A stretch of 59,500 bases of DNA, from assembly GCA_009746045.1 (NCBI GenBank), contig RPFO01000702.1, positions 684,001 to 743,500 on the forward strand, read 5' to 3'. Position 1 is the stretch's first letter. Each line of letters begins with the position of its first letter. Source of the stretch: Mesostigma viride (Eukaryota > Streptophyta > Mesostigmatophyceae > Mesostigmatales > Mesostigmataceae). The translations under genes and the position numbers were made by a program. Under the pieces are notes generated by a model. It saw nothing but the letters and a program-made list of their open reading frames with translations, was not told where the DNA came from and did no database searches. Below, piece after piece: positions 18,240 to 27,886 of the stretch.

Positions 18240-19544
18240 TTAACTGATTTTTTGTCCAACAAAGTAGCATTTATATCCTAAATTATGTAGAGTTTTTTTA
18301 TCGAGAATATTTCTAAGATCAATAATATTGGGGCTATTTAATTTTGGCAGGAGTTTTGCATAATCACTTTCTACAAACTCTGGCCATTCAGTGGCTATAA
18401 TTATAGCATCTGCACCACTTGCGGCCTCAAAAACAGAAGGGCAACAAACCAGCCTATTACCGAAATATTTGTAGGCATTAGGCATACCTTGAGGGTCATA
18501 AGCTTTTACTTCGACGCCGTTTTCCCAGAGTAAGTTTATCAATTCGATTGCAGGGCTACTTCTTAAATCGTCAGTGCCTGCTTTATAAGTTAACCCTAGA
18601 ACCGTAATTTTTTTTCCGCAAATATTGCCGCCAAGAAACTTTTTTATTTTTTCAACTATTAACCTTACTCTATTGCTATTGGCTTTAATAACAGCATCTA
18701 GAACAAGAAAATCTGATTTGATTTGAGTAGTTAAATATTGAAGAGCCAAAATGTCTTTTGGGAAACAGGATCCTCCAAAGCCAGGACCAGCTTTTAAGAA
18801 ATCAGAACCTATTCTTTTATCAAGGCCCATACCAGTAGAAACTTTATTTATATCTGCACCAATAACCTCGCATAAATCGGCCATCTCATTAATAAATGCA
18901 ATTTTACAGGTTAAAAAACTATTTGAGGCATATTTGATTAATTCGGAAGTTACCAGATCAGTTTCCAGAATTGGTGTTCCTTGGTTACCGAGCGGTTTAT
19001 ATATCTGCTTCATAATTTCCAGAGCGGGATCAGATTCGTAGCCTATAATAATTCTGTCCGGATATAAAAAATCATGTACAGCTGAGCCTTCTCTCAAAAA
19101 TTCAGGATTAGAAATTATAGGATTATTAAAACCATTTTGTTCCAATAAGTCTTTAGCTTTTTTGCAAGTTCCTGGAGGTACTGTAGATTTAATAACGAAT
19201 ACACAATCTGGATTTGCATATTCAGCCGCAGCCAGGACTGCTTTAAAAATATATTGTAAATCTGCGTTTCCGTCATTTCCTTGAGGTGTGCCTACGGCAA
19301 TAAATATTGCTTCTGATTCATATATTGTGTTATCGTAACCACATACAAAATTTAGCCTATCTGTATTGCCATATTTAATTAAATATTCTTCTAATCCATC
19401 TTCAAAAATTGGGACTTCTAAATTTTTTAACTTATTAATTTTTACTTCGTCAATATCAAGGCAGGTAACAGAATGACCTAAATGGCTCATCATTATGCTA
19501 GATACTAGCCCCACGTAGCCACTACCAATAAATGTAATTTTCAT
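18240..19544 (-). CDS. ugd: UDP-glucose 6-dehydrogenase
   Basis: Oxidises UDP-glucose to UDP-glucuronate in two NAD-dependent steps in the cytoplasm, providing a precursor for LPS or capsule sugars. 434 residues: N-terminal Rossmann fold GSGYVGL (8-13), IAVGTPQG (82-89), the catalytic segment GFGGSCFPKD with nucleophile Cys260, and a C-terminal UDP-binding domain (TYKAGTDDLRSSPA). Full length for the family. It precedes the phosphoethanolamine transferase and is divergent from the AsmA-like gene across 159 bp. Confidence 0.95.
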   Translation of the reverse strand: MKITFIGSGYVGLVSSIMMSHLGHSVTCLDIDEVKINKLKNLEVPIFEDGLEEYLIKYGNTDRLNFVCGYDNTIYESEAIFIAVGTPQGNDGNADLQYIFKAVLAAAEYANPDCVFVIKSTVPPGTCKKAKDLLEQNGFNNPIISNPEFLREGSAVHDFLYPDRIIIGYESDPALEIMKQIYKPLGNQGTPILETDLVTSELIKYASNSFLTCKIAFINEMADLCEVIGADINKVSTGMGLDKRIGSDFLKAGPGFGGSCFPKDILALQYLTTQIKSDFLVLDAVIKANSNRVRLIVEKIKKFLGGNICGKKITVLGLTYKAGTDDLRSSPAIELINLLWENGVEVKAYDPQGMPNAYKYFGNRLVCCPSVFEAASGADAIIIATEWPEFVESDYAKLLPKLNSPNIIDLRNILDKKTLHNLGYKCYFVGQKIS

Positions 19545-19703
19545 CGACTCTCTACAGATTATTTAGCCACATTTATAAATTAAGGCTCAGATTACTCTAA
19601 AATTAACAAAAGTAAAATAAAAACTGCACTAATAAGTGTGATGGCTTGTAAGATCAAGGCTGTTATACTATTGTGATAACTGAACTTATTTCCGATTAAG
19701 CTA

Positions 19704-22226
19704 ATGAAAGCTCTACGTATACTCGTTATTTTAAGCATAATTTTTATTGCGCTAGTGGTTTTGGCTATTTACGGATTAAGAGCAGGAAAATTAAATACTC
19801 CTATTAATTATGCGTTGCAATATTATTTTCAGTTAAAGAAAATTGATCCTCAAATCGGTTATTTAGCTCTGGAAGGGAATCAGGCCCGGATAGATTCGAT
19901 TGTAATATCAAGAAAAGGTATCGAATTTACATTAAATAATATCGTGATTAATTATAATTTTGATCTAAATTATAAAAAATCCCGATTTTCGGCAGTTGTG
20001 CAGATAGATAAGATAAAAGCTAGTACTCCTGATAACCAACAATTGGCGACTGGGAGGATAGACATTGCTTATGAAAGCTTTTTTATTAAAAATGACTCCA
20101 AGGTTTTGTTGGATATAGACGATATCTTTTACAAGCAAGCACCTAGTAACGCCGATAAGCCAATCGAACTCCAGAATGGAAAAGCTCAAATAGAATACTC
20201 TTTTGCAGATAAACAATCTAAATATGATATCAAGGTAAATTTTAAGGATGGTGTAACCTTTGATCTACATGGTAAACTTGGTAATAATATTATTTTTACA
20301 GGAGAAGTAAAAAATTTACCCGTAACTATTTATAAGCCTATTTACTACTTATCCCAGAAGAACGATTTATTGATTTTCTTGAAGGAATTTATTAAAGAAG
20401 GAATTCTCGAATCTGGAGAATTTAGTGTTAATGTATCAGAAGAAGACATTAAAAATAACAATTATAACGGCGAAAATATAAAGGGTTTTGTTAAAGTAAG
20501 AGATCTAAAGTTTGTTTACAATAATGAATTACCTCCTTTAACTAATATGCAAATCGATGTTTTGCAAAAAGGAATGGTTACGGAATTTGTTATCAATAAA
20601 GCAAACTCGACGGATATTGAAATTACTAATGGCTTAATACATATGGTTTGGCAAGGCCAGGAACATACTAAATTATTAATTACCGCAAAAGCTCAAGGTC
20701 CTACTAGCGCTCTAACGGATTTTATTACATTTAACATTCATAAAATGTTGAAGCAGGCTTCTATTGATTTAAGAAAATTTTCTGGAAAAGCAGATATTGA
20801 TATAAAAATAGAAATCCCTATAAAACCGGGTACTAAAGATACTTATGACATAACTGCAAAAATGCCAAATACAGGATTGTCTATCTTTAATAATAAAATT
20901 ACCCTTAATAAAGGAAATATTTTCGGTAAATATAGTGGTGATAGACTCAAAATAACAGGAGCGGGTAAAATCAACGGCTTTGATTCTGAAATAGAGTTTA
21001 CTCAAAATTTTGAGGATCAGACAGAATTTCATCATAAATTAAATATAATAACTGCTCTGCAATTTAGTAAATCTAGTAAAAAACTTCAAAAAATTGGTTT
21101 TATAAAATTACTTGGCGGTAATTCAAAATTAAATTTTGAATATATTAATATAAATGATGAGGGGAGAATTACCGTAAATTCTGATTTAAAGAACTTAGAC
21201 CTATATTTTGATAAATTAGGGATTCATAAAAAACAAGGAGAGAAATCAAATTTTATTTTAAATGGAATTTTAGAGAACCCTATAAAAGGAAAAATTAATT
21301 TTAAGGTTGCTGGAGATAATAATCTTAATATCAGCGGTTTGATAGATATTGATGAGACTACTACTAAAATGATGTTGGATAAAATTAATCATCGGCAAAC
21401 CGAACTTTCTTCAAGCATATTAATTAATAAAGATAATTTTGATATAATTATTAAAGGTAAAACCCTTGATTTATCAAGAGCCGATATGTTCCAATTTCTT
21501 GAAAAAGAAAGGGATGCAGGTACTACTAAAATGCACCTTGCTGTAGATAAAGTAAAGTTAAAAAACGATATTTTGCTTAATGATTTAAAACTAAACTTTA
21601 AATGCACTTACATAAAATGTTACGAGGGGCAAATTGACGCAAAAATTGGTTCTAAAAAAGTTGAAATGAAACTTACCGAAGAAAGAAATTCTGAAAAATG
21701 GTTAGTAAAATCGGATAATGCCGGGGCTTTACTTAAAGGTATTGGAGCATATGAAGATATGAGAGCAGGAAGTATGCTATTAGTTTTAACAGCTAGTAGG
21801 AAAGAAATAATTGCTGGGGAAGTAATTCCTATTGTAGATGGTAAATTTGAGTTCGAGCGTTTTGTTCTATATAATGCTCCTTCTCTTACCAAGCTTGTAT
21901 CTGTTGTTTCTGTTCCTGGGTTTGTTAACATGATTAGCGGTAACAAGGATATAATATTTTCCAATATGAAAGGCAAATTCAACTTCCAAAAAGGAGTTTT
22001 ACATATATTCCATAGCCAGGCGGTAGGGCCTTTTTTTAGTTTTACTATGCAGGGAGATATAGATACGACTAAGAGGGTTACAGATCTTTCAGGGCAAGTT
22101 ACGCCTTCTCTTTATGGCTTAAGCTCACTTGTTGGTTATGTGCCGGTTATAGGAAAAATTTTTACTGGCGATAAAAAGCACGGAGGAATTATATCTGCGC
22201 CTTATAAAATTAAAGATTCTTATTGA
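19704..22226 (+). CDS. AsmA-like/DUF3971-type large envelope protein
   Basis: An 840-residue protein with one N-terminal membrane anchor (about 5-25) and a long periplasmic body of repeated beta-strand segments. The C-terminal part (VDGKFEFERF..SNMKGKFNFQKGVLHI..SFTMQGDIDTTKRVTDLSGQVTPS) matches the AsmA-2 region of AsmA/TamB/YhdP proteins, which are thought to form bridge-like lipid conduits between membranes. The middle matches DUF3971-type sequence only loosely. It probably supports outer-membrane lipid homeostasis. Monocistronic by layout, with hemW convergent 44 bp downstream. Confidence 0.75.
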   Translation: MKALRILVILSIIFIALVVLAIYGLRAGKLNTPINYALQYYFQLKKIDPQIGYLALEGNQARIDSIVISRKGIEFTLNNIVINYNFDLNYKKSRFSAVVQIDKIKASTPDNQQLATGRIDIAYESFFIKNDSKVLLDIDDIFYKQAPSNADKPIELQNGKAQIEYSFADKQSKYDIKVNFKDGVTFDLHGKLGNNIIFTGEVKNLPVTIYKPIYYLSQKNDLLIFLKEFIKEGILESGEFSVNVSEEDIKNNNYNGENIKGFVKVRDLKFVYNNELPPLTNMQIDVLQKGMVTEFVINKANSTDIEITNGLIHMVWQGQEHTKLLITAKAQGPTSALTDFITFNIHKMLKQASIDLRKFSGKADIDIKIEIPIKPGTKDTYDITAKMPNTGLSIFNNKITLNKGNIFGKYSGDRLKITGAGKINGFDSEIEFTQNFEDQTEFHHKLNIITALQFSKSSKKLQKIGFIKLLGGNSKLNFEYININDEGRITVNSDLKNLDLYFDKLGIHKKQGEKSNFILNGILENPIKGKINFKVAGDNNLNISGLIDIDETTTKMMLDKINHRQTELSSSILINKDNFDIIIKGKTLDLSRADMFQFLEKERDAGTTKMHLAVDKVKLKNDILLNDLKLNFKCTYIKCYEGQIDAKIGSKKVEMKLTEERNSEKWLVKSDNAGALLKGIGAYEDMRAGSMLLVLTASRKEIIAGEVIPIVDGKFEFERFVLYNAPSLTKLVSVVSVPGFVNMISGNKDIIFSNMKGKFNFQKGVLHIFHSQAVGPFFSFTMQGDIDTTKRVTDLSGQVTPSLYGLSSLVGYVPVIGKIFTGDKKHGGIISAPYKIKDSY

Positions 22227-22270
22227 TTTTATAAAGTGTAATGAAAAAATATTGCTTGATAATTTTAAAG

Positions 22271-23422
22271 TTATGTAGAGAGTAACCTCGGAATTAAATA
22301 ATTATGTAATAACAGACCGTAGTCAGTAAGTTTCAAACTATTGCTTGCTATAGTTATTAACTGTTGTTTGATATATTCATTGACAATATCATGGTTAAGA
22401 ACATCTATAAATCTTAACTTTGTAAGTTGCATTAGGGATTCTTCTTTTACGCCGATAGATAATCTTGTTCCCATCATTATTAATTCCTCAGCTATTTCAG
22501 AGCTTGAAAGCCTTGCATTGTTTTGAATGCCATGACCTTGCAATTCCACGGAATTTAACCATTTATCTGGTTTATGATGCATCATCACCGCTAATACCCC
22601 GGACCTATCATGAAGTCTGCTATGTGCTCCAGGTCCTATACCTATATATTCATCATAATTCCAGTAGCATAAGTTATGAATACACTCCTCTCCGCTCTTG
22701 GCGTAATTTGATATTTCATAACGATTATAATCACGCTCTTTAAGGTAGGAACTAGTCCACTCATATAAGGTAGCTGCTAAATCATCTGCCGGTAATGAAA
22801 GTTTATTATGCCGAAAGAGGTTAAAAAACGGTGTTCCTTTTTCAATGGTTAACTGATAAAGAGAAATATGGTTACCTGCGAGTGTTAAAGCAAATTTTAG
22901 CTCTTCCTGCCATTTTTCAAGCGTTTGATCTGGGCGAGCATAAATCAGATCAAATGAGTATCTAGAAAAAATCTTACTTGCCGATTCGATAGCATTAATA
23001 GCCTCACTGCTAGAATGTTTTCTTCCTAGCACCAATAAATCTTTTTCATCAAATGTCTGTATGCCAAGAGAAACTCTGTTGATCCCTGCTGATTTAAATT
23101 GTTTGAATTTATCTGTTTCAAAAGAGGTAGGATTAGCCTCGAGGGTAATTTCGCATGAATCAGAAATTGTGCCAATGGAAGCTATTTTATCTATTATGCC
23201 TTGAACTACAAAAGGTTGCATCAGTGAAGGTGTGCCACCTCCAAAAAATATAGATTTAATTTCTTTGTTTCTTATTTTCCAAGTAAAGTGCTCTAGCTCT
23301 TTTTCATAAGCTTTTAACCAACTGTTATGATCTACGTTATTTGCAATATGGGAATTAAAGTCGCAGTAGGGGCAAAGTGACAAACAAAAAGGCCAATGGA
23401 CATAAATTGAAATAGTGCTCAT
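22271..23422 (-). CDS. hemW: Radical SAM protein HemW (heme chaperone, HemN-like)
   Basis: Radical SAM protein that in characterised cases binds heme and delivers it to apoproteins rather than acting as coproporphyrinogen oxidase. 383 residues; the cluster motif C13-x3-C17-x2-C20 lies in HWPFCLSLCPYCDF, then FFGGGTPS (about 59-66), GIQTF and the C-terminal HemN_C region. The sequence context HWPFC and the lack of the N-terminal HemN arm favour HemW over HemN. Its start overlaps the xth stop by 4 bp, indicating coupled expression. Confidence 0.9.
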   Translation of the reverse strand: MSTISIYVHWPFCLSLCPYCDFNSHIANNVDHNSWLKAYEKELEHFTWKIRNKEIKSIFFGGGTPSLMQPFVVQGIIDKIASIGTISDSCEITLEANPTSFETDKFKQFKSAGINRVSLGIQTFDEKDLLVLGRKHSSSEAINAIESASKIFSRYSFDLIYARPDQTLEKWQEELKFALTLAGNHISLYQLTIEKGTPFFNLFRHNKLSLPADDLAATLYEWTSSYLKERDYNRYEISNYAKSGEECIHNLCYWNYDEYIGIGPGAHSRLHDRSGVLAVMMHHKPDKWLNSVELQGHGIQNNARLSSSEIAEELIMMGTRLSIGVKEESLMQLTKLRFIDVLNHDIVNEYIKQQLITIASNSLKLTDYGLLLHNYLIPRLLST

Positions 23423-24198
23423 AACTCAATCATAAAAGGTACGTGGTCGGATGGTCGTATCCAGTCTCTGGCTTCTTTAAGGGTAGTAATACTCTTGAGT
23501 TGATGTTTTAAAGGCTGGGTTACCCATATATGATCTAGCCTTCGACCTCGATTAGACTTTCTCCAATCTCTATTTCTGTAGCTCCACCAGCTATATAATT
23601 TTTCTTCCATACTAGTAAAAAATCTGGCACTATCGACGAAGTCGAAAGAATGTTGGAGATTTATTAATAATTCTCGCTCAAGTGGTGTATGGCTCACCAC
23701 ATTTTTTAACTGGGTACTGGACCATACATCATTGGCATGCGGAGCAATATTTAAATCACCAGCTAATATTATTTTATCGTTTTTATTCCGGTTGGTTAAG
23801 AACCAGTTTTCAATTGATCTAATATATTCTAGTTTATGTTTGAATTTAGGGTTAATCTCAATATCTGGCTCATCGCCGCCGGCTGGTACATAAAAATTGT
23901 GAATCTCGATATCTCTTATTTTAGCAGAGATATGCCTTTTATCGTCGTTATAAAAGCTAGAAGCAAAAATGTTATCAATAGGATGTTTAGATAAAATTGC
24001 AACCCCGTTATAGGATTTCTCTCCTTTAAAAGCCATGTACTTATAGCCTATCTTCTTAATTTCATCTTGAGGGAATAGCTCATCAGGTGTTTTAGTTTCT
24101 TGCAGGCAGATTATATCAGGATTACTGATCTTTGCAAAAGTAGAGAGTAAATCTAGTCTAAGGCGTAGCGAATTGATGTTCCAAGTGGCTATTTTCAT
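23419..24198 (-). CDS. xth: Exodeoxyribonuclease III / AP endonuclease (copy 1)
   Basis: Repairs abasic DNA sites and removes 3' blocking groups in base excision repair. 259 residues with the expected family motifs: TWNINSLR, LQETK (metal-binding Glu), YNGVAILSK, the GDLNIAP active-site Asp-x-Asn, and C-terminal DHIWVT and SDHVPF with the catalytic His. The stop overlaps the hemW start (4 bp). A second full-length paralogue lies at 27887-28675 on the other strand. Confidence 0.93.
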   Translation of the reverse strand: MKIATWNINSLRLRLDLLSTFAKISNPDIICLQETKTPDELFPQDEIKKIGYKYMAFKGEKSYNGVAILSKHPIDNIFASSFYNDDKRHISAKIRDIEIHNFYVPAGGDEPDIEINPKFKHKLEYIRSIENWFLTNRNKNDKIILAGDLNIAPHANDVWSSTQLKNVVSHTPLERELLINLQHSFDFVDSARFFTSMEEKLYSWWSYRNRDWRKSNRGRRLDHIWVTQPLKHQLKSITTLKEARDWIRPSDHVPFMIEL

Positions 24199-24206
24199 AT
24201 TGTATC

Positions 24207-24719
24207 CTAACTTTTAAATAAAACAGCTCTTGCCTTTTGTATTTCTAACTCATTATTTTTTTTGCATTCGGGATTTGGAGAGCTAGAGATGAAAATGCAA
24301 CCTTTATACTCCATTTTCAGATATTCTGCCGTTTGCCAAAAAGGATAATCAAAGCCTTGTGGTAGTAAATTAGAGGCTAAACTGCTAATAATAAATACTT
24401 TCTTGCCGTATAATTTACGTCCTAAATCTTTCCTAATATCAAGCAGGTCAGTTAAACGATCCAGAAAAATTTTCATGGTGGCACTCATCGTATACCAATA
24501 AACAGGAGTAGCCAGTACAATTAGGTCATGTGTTATTATTTTCTCCATTAATGGTATAAAATCGTCATCCTTATTGTAATGGTCATAATCATAAATAGAT
24601 ATATCAAGAGATTTAAGATCGATAATTGGTATTTTATTATTCCCGATGATTGAATCTATTACTTTTCTTGTTTCGCCAAATGTTCTGGAACTGCCGAGTA
24701 TAATTATAGGGTTTGTCAT
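24207..24719 (-). CDS. NADPH-dependent FMN reductase / flavodoxin-like fold protein
   Basis: A 170-residue flavodoxin-fold protein: GSSRTFGETRKV (FMN phosphate-binding loop, about 9-20) and VLATPVYWYTMSATMKIFLDRLTDL (about 70-94), a hallmark of NAD(P)H-dependent FMN reductases and quinone reductases. It likely transfers electrons from NAD(P)H to a flavin or quinone; the substrate is unknown. It sits 8 bp upstream of xth on the same strand, so it can share a transcript with xth-hemW. It is not part of the usual mutM-ubiE-ubiB cluster I know from Rickettsia. Confidence 0.78.
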   Translation of the reverse strand: MTNPIIILGSSRTFGETRKVIDSIIGNNKIPIIDLKSLDISIYDYDHYNKDDDFIPLMEKIITHDLIVLATPVYWYTMSATMKIFLDRLTDLLDIRKDLGRKLYGKKVFIISSLASNLLPQGFDYPFWQTAEYLKMEYKGCIFISSSPNPECKKNNELEIQKARAVLFKS

Positions 24720-24802
24720 GATTTTCGAGGATGAATATTCTGCTATTATGATAATTATTTAAATGAAATAGTATTTACTTAACAAGTGAAGGGAAAATTT
24801 TC

Positions 24803-26194
24803 CTATAAATCCTCGGCAATCCTATTTATGAATTTTTTAGCTATCCTAAGTAATTTTGCTTCCGGAGTCAAATTTTTTGCCGCCCATTTTTTTATCCATG
24901 GTTCGGCTAGTTGCCACATATTAATCTCCGGATCTAGGCTTTGTCCTATACCCTCTACGACCACAACCGTTTTCTGGAGGAGTAAAAGTTGAGGCTGTGT
25001 TTCCATGCCAAATTCTTCGGTGATTTTGAATAATTGAGCTAAAAGGTTTCCTATCGAAATATTTTTAATCTGTTTACCGATAATCGGTTCGGCTATTGCC
25101 CGACACCTTTGAGCAAAAAGCTCTAAATTCGTATTTTTAGGTATATAGCTTATCCTATGATGAACACTTGCGACAAGTTTATAATCTCGTTTCAAAAAAG
25201 CATATAATATCTCGGCAATAGCTAGCCTATCATCTTCTGACAAGATACCTATAATACCGAAATCTATAAGTGCTATCTCACCGTTTTTCTTTACAAGAAT
25301 ATTTCCAGGGTGTAAATCAGCGTGGAAAAACCCATCTCTATAGGCCTGGTTGAAAAAGATAACTGCAATTTTAGCGGCAATATCATCAGGATTTAATTTG
25401 TTTTTAATTAGTTTTTCCCTGTTATAAATTGATATACCGTTGATCCATTCTAAAGTTATTATTTCCTCTGAAGTTAATTCCCAGTAAATTTTTGGTATAC
25501 AAATGCTCTTGTCCAGAGCGAAATTATCAGCAAGCCTTGAAGCAGCGGCGGCTTCCATAAGGAGGTTTAGCTCGCAATTCATTGATTCTCGGAAAACTGC
25601 TATTACCTCCCGTGGTTTGAGTCGTTGTGAGTTTCTAACAAATCTTGCGGTAAAATCGGCAATAAATTCTAAAAATATAATATCGTTATTATATGTTTTA
25701 GTAATATCGGGCCTTAATATTTTGACTGCCACTTTTTCGCCTGTTACTAGTACTGCTTTGTGAACTTGAGCGATAGAAGCTGCAGCAACTGGAATATCAT
25801 TAAAGCTAGAAAATATTTCAGATATTTTAGTGCCGAAAGTTTCTTCTATCTTGTTTTTTGCAATTTTGGAATCAAAGGGACGGAGCTTATCCTGAAGAGA
25901 TTTTAAGTGATGTGCTACATCCCGCCCAATTAAGTCCGGTCTGGTTGAAAGAGTTTGGCCGAATTTAATATAAATTGGACCTAGATCCTTGAAGAAATTT
26001 GCTAACCTTATTCCAAAGGCTTGTTTTGGTGTTATGAAAAATCTTTTAGGATATATTATCAGGCATACTACTCCTGCTAGGAATCTTATTCTTCGAGGTA
26101 TTTTTATTTTTTCCGGATAAGTAAGGATTTGATATTTGCTTATCTTATGTAAAAATAAAACGAGGTTAGCGATATTCTTAATGCAATTGATCAT
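24803..26194 (-). CDS. ubiB: ABC1/ADCK-family ubiquinone biosynthesis protein UbiB
   Basis: Atypical kinase-like ATPase required for coenzyme Q synthesis, membrane associated. 463 residues with the family KxGQ motif (K77-F-G-Q80), the Ala-rich nucleotide loop AAASIAQVHKA (about 135), HADLHPGNIL (about 290) and LIDFG (about 312) replacing the usual kinase motifs. The short C-terminus has little hydrophobic sequence, so the usual two C-terminal helices are weak. The start overlaps ubiE by 4 bp, so both are translated from one mRNA. Confidence 0.93.
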   Translation of the reverse strand: MINCIKNIANLVLFLHKISKYQILTYPEKIKIPRRIRFLAGVVCLIIYPKRFFITPKQAFGIRLANFFKDLGPIYIKFGQTLSTRPDLIGRDVAHHLKSLQDKLRPFDSKIAKNKIEETFGTKISEIFSSFNDIPVAAASIAQVHKAVLVTGEKVAVKILRPDITKTYNNDIIFLEFIADFTARFVRNSQRLKPREVIAVFRESMNCELNLLMEAAAASRLADNFALDKSICIPKIYWELTSEEIITLEWINGISIYNREKLIKNKLNPDDIAAKIAVIFFNQAYRDGFFHADLHPGNILVKKNGEIALIDFGIIGILSEDDRLAIAEILYAFLKRDYKLVASVHHRISYIPKNTNLELFAQRCRAIAEPIIGKQIKNISIGNLLAQLFKITEEFGMETQPQLLLLQKTVVVVEGIGQSLDPEINMWQLAEPWIKKWAAKNLTPEAKLLRIAKKFINRIAEDL

Positions 26195-26967
26195 ATCTTA
26201 TAGCCATAATGGATAGCAGCAATTCCGAGCGTTAAGTTTTTATAATTTACATCCATAAACCCGGCGTTTTGAATTTTTGTTTTGAAATCTTCCTGGTTAG
26301 GAAACATACTTATACTTTCGCTTAAATATTGATACGCTTCCTTGTTATTAACCACGTATTTTCCTATATGGGGAATAACATTAAAGGAATAAAAATCATA
26401 TAGTGGTTTCATTAATTCATTCTGAACTTGTGAAAATTCCAAGCATAAGAATTTACCAGTAGGTTTTAATACTCTATGTGCTTCCTTTAAAGTATCTTCA
26501 ATTGATAACATGTTTCTGATGCCAAAAGCTATAGTATAATAATCGAAGCTATTATCGGCAAATGGTAATTTTTCTGCATTACTTACTATCAAGTCGAGAC
26601 CATGCAAAATATTTTTATTTACGGCTTTATCTTGGCAAACTTTTAGCATTTCGTGGTTAATATCGCAAATAACAATATAAGGATTTTGATTCAGTTCTTT
26701 CCCTCTTGCTTTAATTCTAAATGCTATATCACCAGTACCACCTGCAACATCTATTATATTGCTATCTAGATTTGGGATCATTTTGCAAAAAACATCTTTC
26801 CAAAGACGATGGATACCAAAACTCATTAGATCATTCATTAAATCGTATTTACCGGCTACGTCAGAAAATACCTCATCTACTAGCAGGCGTTTCTGCTTGG
26901 CAGTAACTTTCTGGAAGCCAAAATTTACTGCGTCCTTATTATTAGGAGTTTTTTTGTTCTTGTTCAT
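26191..26967 (-). CDS. ubiE: Ubiquinone/menaquinone biosynthesis C-methyltransferase UbiE
   Basis: SAM-dependent C-methyltransferase acting on demethoxyubiquinol (and demethylmenaquinol where present). 258 residues; SAM motif I DVAGGTGD (73-80), the UbiE signature YDLMNDLMSFGIHRLWK (about 41-57), FGIRNM and the RVLKPTGKFLCLEFS segment. First gene of ubiE-ubiB on the minus strand, divergent from mutM with a 69-bp gap. Confidence 0.95.
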   Translation of the reverse strand: MNKNKKTPNNKDAVNFGFQKVTAKQKRLLVDEVFSDVAGKYDLMNDLMSFGIHRLWKDVFCKMIPNLDSNIIDVAGGTGDIAFRIKARGKELNQNPYIVICDINHEMLKVCQDKAVNKNILHGLDLIVSNAEKLPFADNSFDYYTIAFGIRNMLSIEDTLKEAHRVLKPTGKFLCLEFSQVQNELMKPLYDFYSFNVIPHIGKYVVNNKEAYQYLSESISMFPNQEDFKTKIQNAGFMDVNYKNLTLGIAAIHYGYKI

Positions 26968-27036
26968 GATTATTGACCGAATGTAAATTAATAGTATAAG
27001 TTATAGCTTATCAATTAATATCAGCATATTAAATAA

Positions 27037-27861
27037 ATGCCGGAATTGCCAGAAATAGAAACATTAAAGCGATCCTTAAAAAATCATATTATGGGTCATA
27101 AAATCACCTCTTTTATGCAATTCCGAAAATCATTGAGGTACGAGTTAGATCCGAATTTATCAGCTAAAACCATAAATTCTTTTATTACGAATGTACAAAG
27201 AATTGCTAAATATCTAGTCGTAGAGCTTACCAATAATAATTCCATAATATTTCACCTTGGGATGACGGGTAGGTTAACGCTAAGAAAAGGCGATTATAGT
27301 TTTCAGAAACATGATCATCTAGCTTTTTTTCTTGATGATGGTAATCTTCTTGTGTTTAATGATGCAAGGCGTTTTGGTATGGTATATGTAGCTGCTACTG
27401 ATGAGTTAAAATCCGAGAAATATCTAAAAAATATCGGGTTAGAGCCGTTATCGGCAGAATTTAATGCAGAATATTTGGCAAGCTATTTTAAAAATAGAAA
27501 AGCTCCAATAAAATCAGTTATTATGGATAATAAAATTCTGGTAGGAGTAGGGAACATCTATGCTTCGGAGAGTCTATTTTTGAGCAGAATAAACCCGTTA
27601 AAACCAGCGCAAAATCTAACAAAAAGCGAAATTTTGGAATTAACCCAGTCAATTATTCTGGTTTTAAATCAGGCAATACAAGAAGGTGGCACAACACTGC
27701 GGGATTTTGTAAATGGGGATAATAAACCTGGATATTTTAAGCAAAAACTAAATGTTTATGATCGCAAAAATTTGGGCTGCTATTCTTGCACGACGAAAAT
27801 AGTTCGAATAGTACAAAGTGGAAGAGCAACCTATTTTTGCCCTACTTGCCAGAAGATATAA
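27037..27861 (+). CDS. mutM: Formamidopyrimidine-DNA glycosylase MutM
   Basis: Bifunctional glycosylase/AP lyase that removes 8-oxoguanine and formamidopyrimidines. 274 residues beginning MPELPEIET, with Pro2 the nucleophile and Glu3 essential; HLGMTGRL, NDARRFG, the helix-two-turn-helix region (GVGNIYASE) and a C-terminal zinc finger with Cys-x2-Cys..Cys-x2-Cys (CYSCTTK..YFCPTC). All catalytic and zinc residues are present. Followed after 25 bp by a second exonuclease III gene, a natural partner in base excision repair. Confidence 0.96.
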   Translation: MPELPEIETLKRSLKNHIMGHKITSFMQFRKSLRYELDPNLSAKTINSFITNVQRIAKYLVVELTNNNSIIFHLGMTGRLTLRKGDYSFQKHDHLAFFLDDGNLLVFNDARRFGMVYVAATDELKSEKYLKNIGLEPLSAEFNAEYLASYFKNRKAPIKSVIMDNKILVGVGNIYASESLFLSRINPLKPAQNLTKSEILELTQSIILVLNQAIQEGGTTLRDFVNGDNKPGYFKQKLNVYDRKNLGCYSCTTKIVRIVQSGRATYFCPTCQKI

Positions 27862-27886
27862 AACCTCTTTAATAACGAAAAACATT

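Noticed and set aside
27818-27886. Upstream ATG at 27818 as start of the second exonuclease III gene
   Set aside because: It would overlap mutM by 44 bp and add residues with no family similarity; ATG 27887 fits the conserved start.
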